Shown: piece by piece, positions 41,400-50,907 of the stretch
Layout: every line of letters begins with the position of its first letter
Numbering within the stretch: position 1 is the stretch's first letter
Translations under genes and position numbers: made by a program
Assembly: GCA_016935755.1 (NCBI GenBank)
Contig: JAFGQI010000094.1
Location: forward strand, 1 to 57,580
DNA: 57,580 bases
DNA from: Anaerolineales bacterium
GTDB lineage: Bacteria > Chloroflexota > Anaerolineae > Anaerolineales > UBA4823
Direction: 5' to 3'
The notes under the pieces: generated by a model
Databases searched by the model: none
What the model was told of the DNA's origin: nothing
The model's input: only the letters and a program-made list of their open reading frames with translations

Positions 41400-42608
41400 C
41401 TAGAATGGCTGCCCTGTCCGTCCAGAATGCACCGTAAAAGCCAGCAAAGCGCCGTTCACCGGGATGGTTCCAGCGCCAAACAGTTCGCTCATGGCGTGGC
41501 AGGTTACCTGACCATCCTGGTGCAAAGCGAAACCCCAATCACTTGCCACACAGGAAACTGCACCGATCACCCGCACACCCTTCTCCCGGCGCTGTTGAGA
41601 GAAGACCGGCTGCCCGCGAGTTTTCAAGGAACTGGCAATTTCCAGGCTGTTGGCGGCAAACAAGATCGCTTTGCCCACCTGCGTCATCACCAGCAACGAT
41701 CTGTCCTGACCGGGAATGAGGGCTGTGACAAGATGATCTGTAGCCTTCAAGCGCATCACTTCCTCGATTGAAAATGGCAGCTTTTTCATCTCCACGCACA
41801 TCAGATACCCTTCCCAGCTTACCAGCGCCAGACGATCCTCTTTTCCACACAGCAGGGTCTCGAAAGTCTTATCGGCGGGAAGTTCAACGCCTGCGCCGAT
41901 ATAAGCGTTGGATAGGATCGATTGAGCCATGGATGCCATGATCTTCTTCACAAATCCCCGCCGGCTGACCTGGATAAAATATTCCGCCAGGGACATCCTG
42001 GAGGCGGCAGCCAGATTCGCCAGGGTCTCGCCTGCCCTGGGTTTGCTCGGGCTGGAAGCGCGGTGATCATGCAACCCAGCATGCCCTTCGATCAGCGGGA
42101 TGGCAGTAACCGGCAATGTGGCTGCCCGCCCGGAAGTGAATACACAGAGCAGTTCTTCCGATGATGAAACGGCGAGCAGGCGCAGGCTTTCATCTGCCGC
42201 TGAGGATATCCCTTCCAGGGTGAACAAGACTTTCCCGTCCGCAAGCGAGTCAAGCTGAACTGGCAGACGCAGGACGCGACCCTGCGGATCATAGATCAGC
42301 AAGCTGATCGTTTCAGCCTTCTGAGCTATTATTGGCAGTTCGGCTGATATGGCATTCTCGCTGCCGGGCTGCTCCCCGCTCAATTGGCGGCGTAGCAAAT
42401 CCAGCTGATACTCCAGATAAGCGATGCGCTTTTCATACTCTTCCACCCGTTTGCCGGCAATCAGGGCGATATTCTCTTCCAGCAGGGCTTCGTTGCGGGT
42501 GGAGAGTTCTCGCAGCCGGTTAGCGATATACTGCAAGATCAATGGCGCCGAACCGGGGCGTTCTTCAACCTCTTTGAGCCATTCTTCAATTTTTTCTGGA
42601 GTCACCAT
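41400..42608 (-). CDS. Coiled-coil protein with propeller-like repeats, Hsp70-linked
   Basis: 402 aa. Residues 30-80 form a coiled coil (LRELSTRNEALLEENIALI, EYEKRIAYLEYQLDLLRRQL). From about 95 to 400 there are repeating beta segments with tryptophan and Gly-Lys turns. SLAEYFIQVSRRGFVKKIMASM and LLVMTQVGKAILFAANSL resemble the strand pattern of GyrA/ParC C-terminal propellers, but no GyrA box is seen. Family unknown. Located 14 bp upstream of the Hsp70-like gene and 15 bp downstream of the THUMP methyltransferase gene on the same strand. Confidence 0.6.
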   Translation of the reverse strand: MVTPEKIEEWLKEVEERPGSAPLILQYIANRLRELSTRNEALLEENIALIAGKRVEEYEKRIAYLEYQLDLLRRQLSGEQPGSENAISAELPIIAQKAETISLLIYDPQGRVLRLPVQLDSLADGKVLFTLEGISSAADESLRLLAVSSSEELLCVFTSGRAATLPVTAIPLIEGHAGLHDHRASSPSKPRAGETLANLAAASRMSLAEYFIQVSRRGFVKKIMASMAQSILSNAYIGAGVELPADKTFETLLCGKEDRLALVSWEGYLMCVEMKKLPFSIEEVMRLKATDHLVTALIPGQDRSLLVMTQVGKAILFAANSLEIASSLKTRGQPVFSQQRREKGVRVIGAVSCVASDWGFALHQDGQVTCHAMSELFGAGTIPVNGALLAFTVHSGRTGQPF

Positions 42609-42623
42609 GCCAGCCTGCCTTTG

Positions 42624-43817
42624 TTATGCTGAGGGTACAGCCCCACGCACCAATCTCACATGCACCCCGCCATTGACCAGCGCCAGCTCATCGTTCACCT
42701 CGAATCCCAATTGGTGATAGAGCCTGGGATCATTACACAAGAAAGCAAAATGCCAACCCTGGCACTGCCGGCGCAGCACATTGCCGAGTTGGGCGTACAA
42801 ATTGCGCAGGTCTTTGCTGCGGCTAACCCTCATCCCATAGGGCGGGTTGGTCACCATCCAGCCCTGGCTGGGCGGCTCAATCGCTGAGACAGCCCGGCGC
42901 GAAAACATGATCGCATCTTTCACGCCAGCCCGTTCAGCGTTGGCGATAGACATCTGTACTGCCCCAGCATCCCGGTCAGAGGCCAGGATTTCAATCCTGG
43001 CGGATGAATCACCAGAATCCACCCGCTGTTGATCAGCCTCTGCCAGCAGCGATTCCCATAACTGCAGATCAAATCCGGGCCAATCCATAAAAGCAAAGCG
43101 CCGGGAGCGTCCTGGAGCCAGGCGGCGAGCCATCATAGCGGCCTCTATGGGAATCGTGCCGGAACCGCAGAATGGATCCAGCAGCGACGATTTAACATCC
43201 CATCCGGAGGCCAGTAAAACCCCGGCTGCCAGAGTCTCTCTCAGGGGCGCCCTGGCAGAGGCCAGCCGGTAGCCTCGCCGGTGCAGCCCCGCGCCAGATG
43301 AATCCACGCTGATCGTACAATGATCGTTGACCAGCCGTACGACGAACAGCTGCGGCAGGGGAGGCGCGCCGCCTTCATCATATTTCACCATCTCAACCGG
43401 CGCCCCCAGTCGGTCGCCGATCGCTCCTGCCACACGCTCAGCAACTGCATCTGAATGGTACAGGCGCGATTTATGGCAGGTGACTCTCAGCGCCGCTCGC
43501 TGCCCAGGTTGGAGGTAGCGCTCCCAGGACAGGCGGCTGGCTTTCTTGCGCAGTTCGGGAAATGAAACCGCGTTGAACTCAGCGAAACGAACCAGCACGC
43601 GGCTGGCGGTGCGCAGGTGCAGGTTAAGACGATAGATAACCGACAGGTCTCCTTCGAATTCAATCCCCCCACCCTCCTCGGTTATCCTCGCCCGATCAGA
43701 TGTGATAGTGCGCAGGTTTGCCCTCTGCGCACCTGGCAGCAGACCGAGATGATGTATTTCTTGAGCCGTATAAGGCTCCAGCCCGGGAGCGGATACTGCA
43801 AATATGTGATCCATCAT
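42624..43817 (-). CDS. THUMP-domain class I RNA methyltransferase
   Basis: 397 aa. THUMP domain at residues 10-165 (FAVSAPGLEPYTAQEIHHLG, LRVTCHKSRLYHSDAVAERVAGAI). The Rossmann methyltransferase has motif I region DPFCGSGTIPIEAAMMARRLAPG and catalytic motif IV VTNPPYGMR (NPPY). Homologous to the N-terminal half of RlmL, modifying rRNA guanosine N2, or to tRNA m2G methyltransferases. Its start overlaps the stop of the YgiQ gene (ATGA). Target RNA not determinable here. Confidence 0.92.
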   Translation of the reverse strand: MMDHIFAVSAPGLEPYTAQEIHHLGLLPGAQRANLRTITSDRARITEEGGGIEFEGDLSVIYRLNLHLRTASRVLVRFAEFNAVSFPELRKKASRLSWERYLQPGQRAALRVTCHKSRLYHSDAVAERVAGAIGDRLGAPVEMVKYDEGGAPPLPQLFVVRLVNDHCTISVDSSGAGLHRRGYRLASARAPLRETLAAGVLLASGWDVKSSLLDPFCGSGTIPIEAAMMARRLAPGRSRRFAFMDWPGFDLQLWESLLAEADQQRVDSGDSSARIEILASDRDAGAVQMSIANAERAGVKDAIMFSRRAVSAIEPPSQGWMVTNPPYGMRVSRSKDLRNLYAQLGNVLRRQCQGWHFAFLCNDPRLYHQLGFEVNDELALVNGGVHVRLVRGAVPSA

Positions 43818-45532
43818 GTCTTTACCGTAAAGCTCTTCTGGGTTACGATCGTTTTCTGGTGTTCTTTCCTCTTAGGTTCCTTCTCGACAAAAATCGGCTG
43901 GCGCGTAAACGGGTCCATCTCGGTGTAATACATCAGGCTGGAGTAGGTTGAGGGGGTAGGAGTGAAGATCTGCACCTGTTCCGGGTTGACTCTCAACTTC
44001 TGGCTGGCAAATCGCTTCAAATTGATCATATCTTGATTGGTGCAACCAGGGTGAGCAGCAATCAGATAATAGGTCAGGAACTGCGATTTTCCGGCTTGGA
44101 GGGAAAAACGATCAAACAATTGTTTGAATTCCAACAGAGAGGCTTTGCCAGGCTTTCCCATCAGGTGTAGCACTCGCTCCTCGGTATGTTCAGGGGCAAT
44201 TTTCATCTGCCCAGAGACATGATGTTCCACCACTTCTTGCAGATAGGATAAACCGTTAGACCGGTCGCTGAGCACCAGATCGTGGCGGATGCCCGAGGCA
44301 ACAAAGACCTTCTTGACCCCTTTGATGCGCCGGATGCTGCGCAGCAGCTCAATCTGCTGCTGGTGGTCCACCTCCAGCAGCGAGCATACCTGTGGGTACA
44401 GGCAGCGCTTATTCCGGCAGACACCGCGCTTGAGCTTTTTTGAGCATTCAAAACCATACATATTGGCGGTCGGCCCGCCCACATCCAGGATATTGCCCTT
44501 GAAATCGGGATGCTGCGTCAGGCGGCTGGCTTCTTCCAGGATCGATTCCTGGCTCCTCCAGCGCACTGTGCGGCCCTCATGCACAGCGATCGCGCAAAAG
44601 TTGCATTCGCCATAGCAGCCCCGGTGAGTCGCAAGCGAGAATTGGATCGTCTCCAACGCCCGAACGCGGCCCAAGCTTTCGTAATAGGGATGCTGGCGGC
44701 GCTCGAAATCAAGCCGGTAGATAGCATCTAATTCCGCCTGAGTCAGGTGCGCCGCCGGTGGGTTTTGCACCAGATACCGCATGCCGTGTTTCTGATACAG
44801 CCCCCTGGCGGTCAGCGGGTCGTTGTTCTGGTAAAAAAGGTGGAACATATCGATAAAAGCGTTCTTGTCCTGCGCAACCGTCTCATAAGAAGGCAGTTCC
44901 AGGTAAGTCTCTCTGTGCTCCGCCAGACCAGCTTCGTTGGTGAGATAACACAATCCAGCAATCTGGCGTGGTTCGCCTCCGTCTCGCAAACAGGTCGCCA
45001 ATTCCAGAACTGCTTTTTCCGCCATGCCATACAGCAGATAATCCCCTTTAGCATCCAGCAGGATCGAGCCGCGCAGGCGATCCGACCAGAAATCGTAATG
45101 GGCCACACGACGCAGGCTGGCTTCGATGCCGCCGAGAACAATCGGGCGGGTAGGTTTGAAATTTCGCCGGATCAGGTTGGTGTAGACAATGGTAGCCCGG
45201 TCGGGGCGGCGATTGTTCACGCCGCCGGGGGTGTAATCATCACTTTTTCTCTTCTTTTTCAAAGCCGTGTAATTGGCCACCATCGAATCGACGCTGCCCG
45301 CGGTCACCCCCCAAAAAAGCCTGGGTTCGCCCAGGCGGGTGATATCCTGCTCAGAATGGATGTCTGGCTGGGCAATCACCCCTACCCGGTAGCCAGCCTC
45401 CACCAGCAGTTTCCCGATCACTGCTGTGCCGATAAATGGGCTGTCAATATAACTGTCGCCGGTGACCAGGATTACATCCAGCGGATGCCATCCCAGGCGG
45501 TCAAGCTCGATCCGTGTTGTGGGTAAAAACAT
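43814..45532 (-). CDS. ygiQ: YgiQ-family radical SAM protein
   Basis: 572 aa. Radical SAM core with the cluster motif CYGECNFCAIAV (CxxxCxxC), preceded by the YgiQ-specific N-terminal domain (ILVTGDSYIDSPFIGTAVIGKLL, GSVDSMVANYT, KKKRKSDDYTPGG). A C-terminal domain follows with a Cys-rich stretch (KRGVCRNKRCLYPQVC). The function of YgiQ is unknown; it is widely conserved. First gene of a coupled stretch with the THUMP methyltransferase (4-base overlap). Confidence 0.92.
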   Translation of the reverse strand: MFLPTTRIELDRLGWHPLDVILVTGDSYIDSPFIGTAVIGKLLVEAGYRVGVIAQPDIHSEQDITRLGEPRLFWGVTAGSVDSMVANYTALKKKRKSDDYTPGGVNNRRPDRATIVYTNLIRRNFKPTRPIVLGGIEASLRRVAHYDFWSDRLRGSILLDAKGDYLLYGMAEKAVLELATCLRDGGEPRQIAGLCYLTNEAGLAEHRETYLELPSYETVAQDKNAFIDMFHLFYQNNDPLTARGLYQKHGMRYLVQNPPAAHLTQAELDAIYRLDFERRQHPYYESLGRVRALETIQFSLATHRGCYGECNFCAIAVHEGRTVRWRSQESILEEASRLTQHPDFKGNILDVGGPTANMYGFECSKKLKRGVCRNKRCLYPQVCSLLEVDHQQQIELLRSIRRIKGVKKVFVASGIRHDLVLSDRSNGLSYLQEVVEHHVSGQMKIAPEHTEERVLHLMGKPGKASLLEFKQLFDRFSLQAGKSQFLTYYLIAAHPGCTNQDMINLKRFASQKLRVNPEQVQIFTPTPSTYSSLMYYTEMDPFTRQPIFVEKEPKRKEHQKTIVTQKSFTVKT

Positions 45533-45590
45533 AAAAAGATTGTATCACATCCCCCTGAGCTTCAAATCTGGCACATCCGAACGACCAGAT

Positions 45591-47564
45591 TCAGGCGGAT
45601 GACTCCATCTCCGGCAAGGTGAAATAGAAGGTCGCCCCTTGTTCCACCTGCCCTTCAGCCCAGACAGTACCATTGTGCCGCTGGATGATCCGCTGGACGG
45701 TCGCCAGGCCGATTCCTGTACCGTCAAAATCAGCCAGCGAGTGCAGTCTTTGAAATGCGTTGAAAAGTTTGCCGATATGCGCCATGTCAAACCCGGCCCC
45801 GTCATCCCGAACATAGAACACGGATTGGGCTTCCTTACGATTAACTCCAAAATCAATCCTGGCACGGGTATGTTTGGAGGTGAACTTCCAGGCATTGCCG
45901 AGTAAATTTTCGAGGACAATGCGCATCAGACTGGCGTCTGCATAGACCTGCATATCGTCTGCTACCCAAAAATCAACATTGCGCTCTGGCTCAGTACTTC
46001 TCAGCTCGGCGATGATATCGCGGGCCAGCGATGATAAATCCAGGGGACGGCGCAGCATCTCGGACTGGGTGACCTGGGAGAGCTTGAGCAGATCATCCAC
46101 GATGGCGATCATACGGTTGCTGGCTGACTGCAGATAATTTAAATAGCTCTTTCCGGTCTCGTCCAGGACATCGGAATAGTCTTCCATCAATATCCGGCTG
46201 TAGCCGCTTAAAGCCCGCAGCGGAGCGCGTAAATCATGCGACACCGAATAGCTGAATGATTCCAGCTCCCGATTGGCGGCCTCAAGCTGGGCAGTGCGCT
46301 CGATGACGCGCCGTTCCAGCTCGGCATTCAACCTCTGCACATCTGCTTCTGCCTGTTTGCGCTCGGTGATATCTTCCAAACTGCCTTCGAAGAACAACAT
46401 GCTCCCCGGACGATCCCTGACCACACGCGTGGCATCTCGCACCCAGATCACCCGACCATCATAACGCCGGATGCGCAGCTCACTAAATTGCGGTCCATCG
46501 CCTTCCTGAAGCTGATTGCGCCAATATTGGCGATCCTCAGGAAATTCATACACATCGGCAACATTTCTTTGCAGTAGGGTTTCCCGGTCCGGATAACCGA
46601 GCAGCTGAACAATTGCACTATTCACATTGATGAACTCCCCGTCCCAGGTGGTGCGGTATAGACCCACAGGGATGCCATTGAATAGGCCGCGATAATGCTC
46701 CTCGCTTTGTTCCAGGGCTTCTTTTGTCTGGCTGAGTTCGCTGATGTTTTGCTCTAAACCGTCCAGAGTCTGTTTTAGCCTGGTCGCCATGCCCCCCAGG
46801 GCGCTTGCCAGTGAACTGATCTCATCGTTGCCCTGGACCGGCATGCTCCAATCCAGCTTGCCAGACTGCAATTGTTCAACACCTGCACTCAATTCTGACA
46901 GTGGGTGAATGATGCGCTGAAAACTCCAATACACCATGATCAGAGTGAATCCCAGTGTCAGGACAAACACCATGACCATGACCAACAAGATGATCTGAAC
47001 AGAATTCAGAGCCTGATGGGTGGTAGTCTCGACGCGACCAGCTTCATAACTTTGAAAGCTGGCAATTTCCTGGGCCAGGGGCTCAATATAATCGCTGATT
47101 AGCTTATCCATTTCAGCGACGGTCAATTGCCCAAAGGCTTGCTCCTCATCGTAGACGCTTATCAACCGGCTAATCTGCAGATTCATGTCAACCACTTTTT
47201 GCTGGATACGAGCCAATTGAGTGCGCTCAACCAGATCCCCAGGAGCAGTAAGTTCTACTGCATCTTCAATAATCGTGTTTAACGATCGCCGACGCTCTTC
47301 AAACTGCTTGAGGATAGCCGCACGATCTGCTTCGGATAGCTCAGGCGAAACATACCGATAGGCCAGGTTAATTAAGTCCAGGCTTTCAGCCCGGATTTTA
47401 TCTCCAGACTTCGCCAGGTTTGTGCGAATCAAGGCATCAGAAAATTCCCCCCGTATTCCCCGCACCAACCCAATGGTAGTAACAACGGTGACCAGCATGA
47501 GCACCGCTAATGCAACATAACTCATCGCCAGAAACCTGGCGATCTGACCCCTGAGTTGTCTCAT
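45591..47564 (-). CDS. PAS-HisKA sensor histidine kinase
   Basis: 657 aa. TM1 at residues 12-33, an extracytoplasmic four-helix-like sensor (35-180), TM2 about 183-208, HAMP (about 208-262), coiled linker, PAS/PAC (about 285-405; YRGLFNGIPVGLYRTTWDGEF) and HisKA with phosphorylated His443 in SYSVSHDLRAPLRALSGY. The HATPase_c domain has N box VLENLLGNAWKFTS, then VRDDGAGFDM and FDGTGIGLATV. No receiver or partner regulator gene is adjacent. It is preceded 21 bp upstream by a binding-lipoprotein gene, which may present the ligand. Confidence 0.95.
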   Translation of the reverse strand: MRQLRGQIARFLAMSYVALAVLMLVTVVTTIGLVRGIRGEFSDALIRTNLAKSGDKIRAESLDLINLAYRYVSPELSEADRAAILKQFEERRRSLNTIIEDAVELTAPGDLVERTQLARIQQKVVDMNLQISRLISVYDEEQAFGQLTVAEMDKLISDYIEPLAQEIASFQSYEAGRVETTTHQALNSVQIILLVMVMVFVLTLGFTLIMVYWSFQRIIHPLSELSAGVEQLQSGKLDWSMPVQGNDEISSLASALGGMATRLKQTLDGLEQNISELSQTKEALEQSEEHYRGLFNGIPVGLYRTTWDGEFINVNSAIVQLLGYPDRETLLQRNVADVYEFPEDRQYWRNQLQEGDGPQFSELRIRRYDGRVIWVRDATRVVRDRPGSMLFFEGSLEDITERKQAEADVQRLNAELERRVIERTAQLEAANRELESFSYSVSHDLRAPLRALSGYSRILMEDYSDVLDETGKSYLNYLQSASNRMIAIVDDLLKLSQVTQSEMLRRPLDLSSLARDIIAELRSTEPERNVDFWVADDMQVYADASLMRIVLENLLGNAWKFTSKHTRARIDFGVNRKEAQSVFYVRDDGAGFDMAHIGKLFNAFQRLHSLADFDGTGIGLATVQRIIQRHNGTVWAEGQVEQGATFYFTLPEMESSA

Positions 47565-47585
47565 AACTTAACCTGTATCATTTTT

Positions 47586-48935
47586 CTACGGGCACTGGTT
47601 CCCCGGAAACCCGTCTTTGATCCATTGTTCTGTGGTCATGCCTTCTGGTGGATTGACGCAGACGGCTGGATAGGTCTTGATATTTTCGATCTCAACTTCC
47701 TTGAGGACAGGGTCATAAGCTCCGGCGGTTCCGTAAACTGCTGGCTCAACTGCCTGATGCCCCTTCCCGATTGCCATTGTGATCGTCCCGCTGGGTGTTG
47801 GAAATTCTGAATATTGAAACGACCGGATCACCTGCTCAAGTGCAGGCCACTGCCCTTCTTTTTCGGCAGCCGCCTCATAAGCTGCTTTAACGCCCAGGAT
47901 CGCCTGAGCCATATGATACACCGGATAAGTGGGCCTGACCTGGAAGCGTTCCTGGTAAATTTGCTCCAACCAATCCTTTAACGCGCTGTCAGGCGCCATC
48001 ACCCCGTGTGGGCCGTGCGCACCGATAATTGTACCTTCGGGAACTAAATTTTTTAAACCCGGCAGCGCATATTCTCCAACACTCAGCAGATACCGGCTGG
48101 TTTTAGGTAAACCTTTCGATATCGATTGCCTGATAAGAGCTTCCAGGTCGCTCCCCCAAAAACTGGTATGGATGTACTGCGGGCGCAACTGCATCAGCAC
48201 AGAAATTTCAGCGGAATAATCGCCTGCCTCAATCTTCGGATATTGTTCGGTGAGAATGTGAATATCTGGCTTGAGTGTTTGGAGGGTATCTCGAAAATGC
48301 GCCCAGGAATCCTGCCCCCAGGAATAATTCTGGTTGATCCCCGCGACGGTTAGGACATCCGGATTTGTATATAACAAATACCTGGCTCCTCCGATACTAT
48401 CAATAGCCTGGTGGGCATTGGTGCGAAAAACATAGCTGTAATCCTGCTCCTCGAACAGACGGCTGGTTCCGCAATCAAATATCACTAATAATTTCTGCAG
48501 CCCTTCTGCCACCGGAGCTGCCGCTAAACAATCCGCGCTGGAGGTGTAACCGATCACCAGATCTACTTTTTCTTCCACAAACAGTCTGTTCAGTTCAGCA
48601 GCCTGTTTTTCTGCCCCGCCCGCCTCATCAATCATCAGATAAGTTATGGGAACACCTGCAATCCCCGGTTGATTATATGGCGGAGGAGCGGTCCCTTGAT
48701 TAATAGCCTGGATCATTATTTCGGCTCCATTTTTCGCAGGTATGCCGAATGGTTCTGCCGCGCCTCCACTGAGAAAAACCACGATGCCGAGTTTAATTCC
48801 CTGGGGAGAGCCAGAATAGCGGGGAGATAAAGCCGGATCAGTCACGGTATATGTTGGTTGTGGCGCAGATGTGCAGCCAGAAAATAACAATACGGAGGCC
48901 AGGCATAGACATAGAAATTGTTTAGCAGTGATCAT
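47586..48935 (-). CDS. LivJ-type periplasmic-binding lipoprotein
   Basis: About 449 aa from ATG at 48935 (AAAGGAGG upstream). Lipobox LFSGC follows the signal peptide. It is a type I periplasmic binding protein (Peripla_BP_6): IKLGIVVFLSGGAAEPFGIPAKNGAEIMIQAINQG, DLVIGYTSSADCLAAAPVAEG, VFRTNAHQAIDSIGGARYLLYTNPD, VRPTYPVYHMAQAILGVKAAYEAA. No ABC permease or ATPase gene is adjacent. Instead it sits in tandem with the histidine kinase downstream, suggesting a ligand-sensing role rather than uptake. Confidence 0.9.
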   Translation of the reverse strand: MITAKQFLCLCLASVLLFSGCTSAPQPTYTVTDPALSPRYSGSPQGIKLGIVVFLSGGAAEPFGIPAKNGAEIMIQAINQGTAPPPYNQPGIAGVPITYLMIDEAGGAEKQAAELNRLFVEEKVDLVIGYTSSADCLAAAPVAEGLQKLLVIFDCGTSRLFEEQDYSYVFRTNAHQAIDSIGGARYLLYTNPDVLTVAGINQNYSWGQDSWAHFRDTLQTLKPDIHILTEQYPKIEAGDYSAEISVLMQLRPQYIHTSFWGSDLEALIRQSISKGLPKTSRYLLSVGEYALPGLKNLVPEGTIIGAHGPHGVMAPDSALKDWLEQIYQERFQVRPTYPVYHMAQAILGVKAAYEAAAEKEGQWPALEQVIRSFQYSEFPTPSGTITMAIGKGHQAVEPAVYGTAGAYDPVLKEVEIENIKTYPAVCVNPPEGMTTEQWIKDGFPGNQCP

Positions 48936-49255
48936 CGCGCCTCCTTTGATTGTGATTATCCTGACCGTCATTGCTGACACTTACCAGCCAGGCTTTCCCA
49001 TTATTGTGAAGACCATGGTTTAATTATCCATGCTTTTCGTCAGAAGGTCAATAAATTTTATGCTCCTTTTACAACCCCCATTGTAACAGCTAATGTCCAA
49101 AGAAAAAATTTGGTTCATCGGGAGCTGCCGTGTCGAAGGGCGATCGCTTCACGGCAATTCCTAAAGAGCCATACATTAAGACCAGCTGAAATGTTATAAT
49201 ATTTGATGGGTGGGAGTATGTGTTACCAACACCTGACCCAGTGAGCGGAGAACAT
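48936..49255. other. Intergenic region between divergent genes
   Basis: It holds the leader of the binding-lipoprotein gene and an extended -10 (TGTTATAAT, 49192-49200) in front of the LysM gene. No coding frame with a ribosome site is apparent between. Confidence 0.55.
49192..49200 (+). promoter_or_regulatory. Extended -10 promoter for the LysM gene
   Basis: TGTTATAAT matches TGn-TATAAT. The -35 is weak (TACATT). Predicted start near 49207, leader about 50 nt. Confidence 0.55.
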
Positions 49256-50821
49256 ATGAAAACACCAAATATGTTATTGATCCTATTGATTGTTTTACCG
49301 ATCATCGCTGTGACAGGTTTCTGCGCCAGCACGATCCCCGCCATTTTAGGGCTATCAAAGGCAACAGAGACGCCCTCCGTTGATCCCCAGGTGCTTACCC
49401 AGGTAGCCTCTATTTTTGGCACACAAACCGCCGTTTCCCTGGCTCCAACGCAAACGCCGATACCAACGCTAGAAATTCCGATCGTACTGCCAACAACTGC
49501 TGAACCCATCCTGAATACGCCCACCCTTCTGGCTATGCCGGAGGCAGCTGTACCCCATAAATATCGCCTGCACACAGGCGAGTTCCCTTTCTGCCTTGCC
49601 CGGCGGTTTAATGTAAATCCAGACGAATTGATGGCCTTGAATGGCTTTTGGTATGGCCAGGTCTTCTATGATGGGCAGATCGTTAGAATCCCCCAAAGCG
49701 GGAATCCCTTCCCCTGGCAGCGCTCCCTGCGCCCCCGGCCCAACACCTATTCTGTTCAACCTGGCGACACTATCTATTCAATCGCTTGCTTCTATGGCGA
49801 TCTCGATCCAATCAATCTGGCCGCGGCCAATGGGCTGGACAAGCCTTATCGCCTGAGCGCGGGCCAGACGCTGAATATCCCTGCTGATGGAGCCATCCTG
49901 GCCTTACCTGAGACCCAAATAGTACAAATCCCGACCCTGGCGCCTACCTGGACGCCAACTGTAATCCCAACAACTGTTTCGACAACTGTTGCTCCGACTG
50001 CGCCTCCCGCTCCTACCGAGACGCCCGTCCCAACCGCTCTCATCCCGACTGCTATCGCTACAACTGAGATAACGGCGACTGCCGGCCCTATCTCGACGCC
50101 GATCATACCCGAGACGCGCGCCGCTACCGCAGACCGGAAAACTGCTTTTTACCTGGGCTTCTCGAAGGCGCAGTTGGACCCCAGCACGGTGGCTAACGCC
50201 CAAACCTATCCCAACCCAGCAGAAACAGCGCTGGTTGATCCTGGCAGATTGAGGGGAGTGGGCGATTCTTCCTGTGTAAGCGGCGATGAAACCAGCTATT
50301 CTCTCGACAACGAGCTTCATCATACCGTGTGGATCCTCTCCTGCGGCTGGCAAGCCAATGAGACGATCCAGGTTACATTTCGTTATCCCAATGGAGATAT
50401 CGCCTGGGCTGGACCCCTGGTCACCCAGGGTGAACCAAAACCAGGGTTATATTTCTCGTTCGAAAATCTGATCACTGACCCGCCAGGCGTATACCAGGTC
50501 ACCCTAACCGGGCAGACCAGCAAATATATCCGCAATTTTGCCATTCCCTTCAAGAAACCGGAGGGTGGGAGAGTGCAATTAGACCAGGCCAACGGAACCT
50601 TATTCTTATACAATTTCAGTCCAAATGAAAAGGTGGCGCTCTATGTTTACCGCGTTGACGCCAATTTGCCCGGACTGACTGCGATGGGTTCCCAGGAATT
50701 CCAGGTGGATGGGAACGGCAGGCTGCTGCTGGAAATCCTGAATTACGCCCAAAATGCTTCCGTGTACCAATATCTGGTTGTCAGCGCGACCACTGGGCCA
50801 GCCGCCAGCAGCCTGCGCTGA
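49256..50821 (+). CDS. Secreted LysM-domain protein
   Basis: About 521 aa from ATG at 49256. A signal anchor (residues 5-28) is followed by a Thr/Pro-rich linker. Two LysM domains follow: HKYRLHTGEFPFCLARRFNVNPDELMALN and NTYSVQPGDTIYSIACFYGDLDPINLAAAN (about 100-215). A second long Thr/Pro/Ala linker (about 225-290) leads to a C-terminal beta-sandwich domain (350-520). LysM binds peptidoglycan or chitin-like glycans. It lies upstream of another Thr/Pro-rich secreted protein gene on the same strand. Confidence 0.85.
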   Translation: MKTPNMLLILLIVLPIIAVTGFCASTIPAILGLSKATETPSVDPQVLTQVASIFGTQTAVSLAPTQTPIPTLEIPIVLPTTAEPILNTPTLLAMPEAAVPHKYRLHTGEFPFCLARRFNVNPDELMALNGFWYGQVFYDGQIVRIPQSGNPFPWQRSLRPRPNTYSVQPGDTIYSIACFYGDLDPINLAAANGLDKPYRLSAGQTLNIPADGAILALPETQIVQIPTLAPTWTPTVIPTTVSTTVAPTAPPAPTETPVPTALIPTAIATTEITATAGPISTPIIPETRAATADRKTAFYLGFSKAQLDPSTVANAQTYPNPAETALVDPGRLRGVGDSSCVSGDETSYSLDNELHHTVWILSCGWQANETIQVTFRYPNGDIAWAGPLVTQGEPKPGLYFSFENLITDPPGVYQVTLTGQTSKYIRNFAIPFKKPEGGRVQLDQANGTLFLYNFSPNEKVALYVYRVDANLPGLTAMGSQEFQVDGNGRLLLEILNYAQNASVYQYLVVSATTGPAASSLR

Positions 50822-50907
50822 GCCGACGCCGCCAGAGCGCCCATTCTGCTGACCCACGGAAATCATTGGGTGATCATGAGTAGAATGAGCAGAAAGAGAA
50901 GATAAGA

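Noticed and set aside
41386-41538. N-terminal extension of the Hsp70-like protein
   Set aside because: Overlaps the end of the neighbour gene; the phosphate-1 motif begins right after ATG 41385.
44747-45526. 259-aa open frame opposite the YgiQ gene
   Set aside because: Shadow of a well-conserved radical SAM gene in GC-skewed codons; no domain seen.
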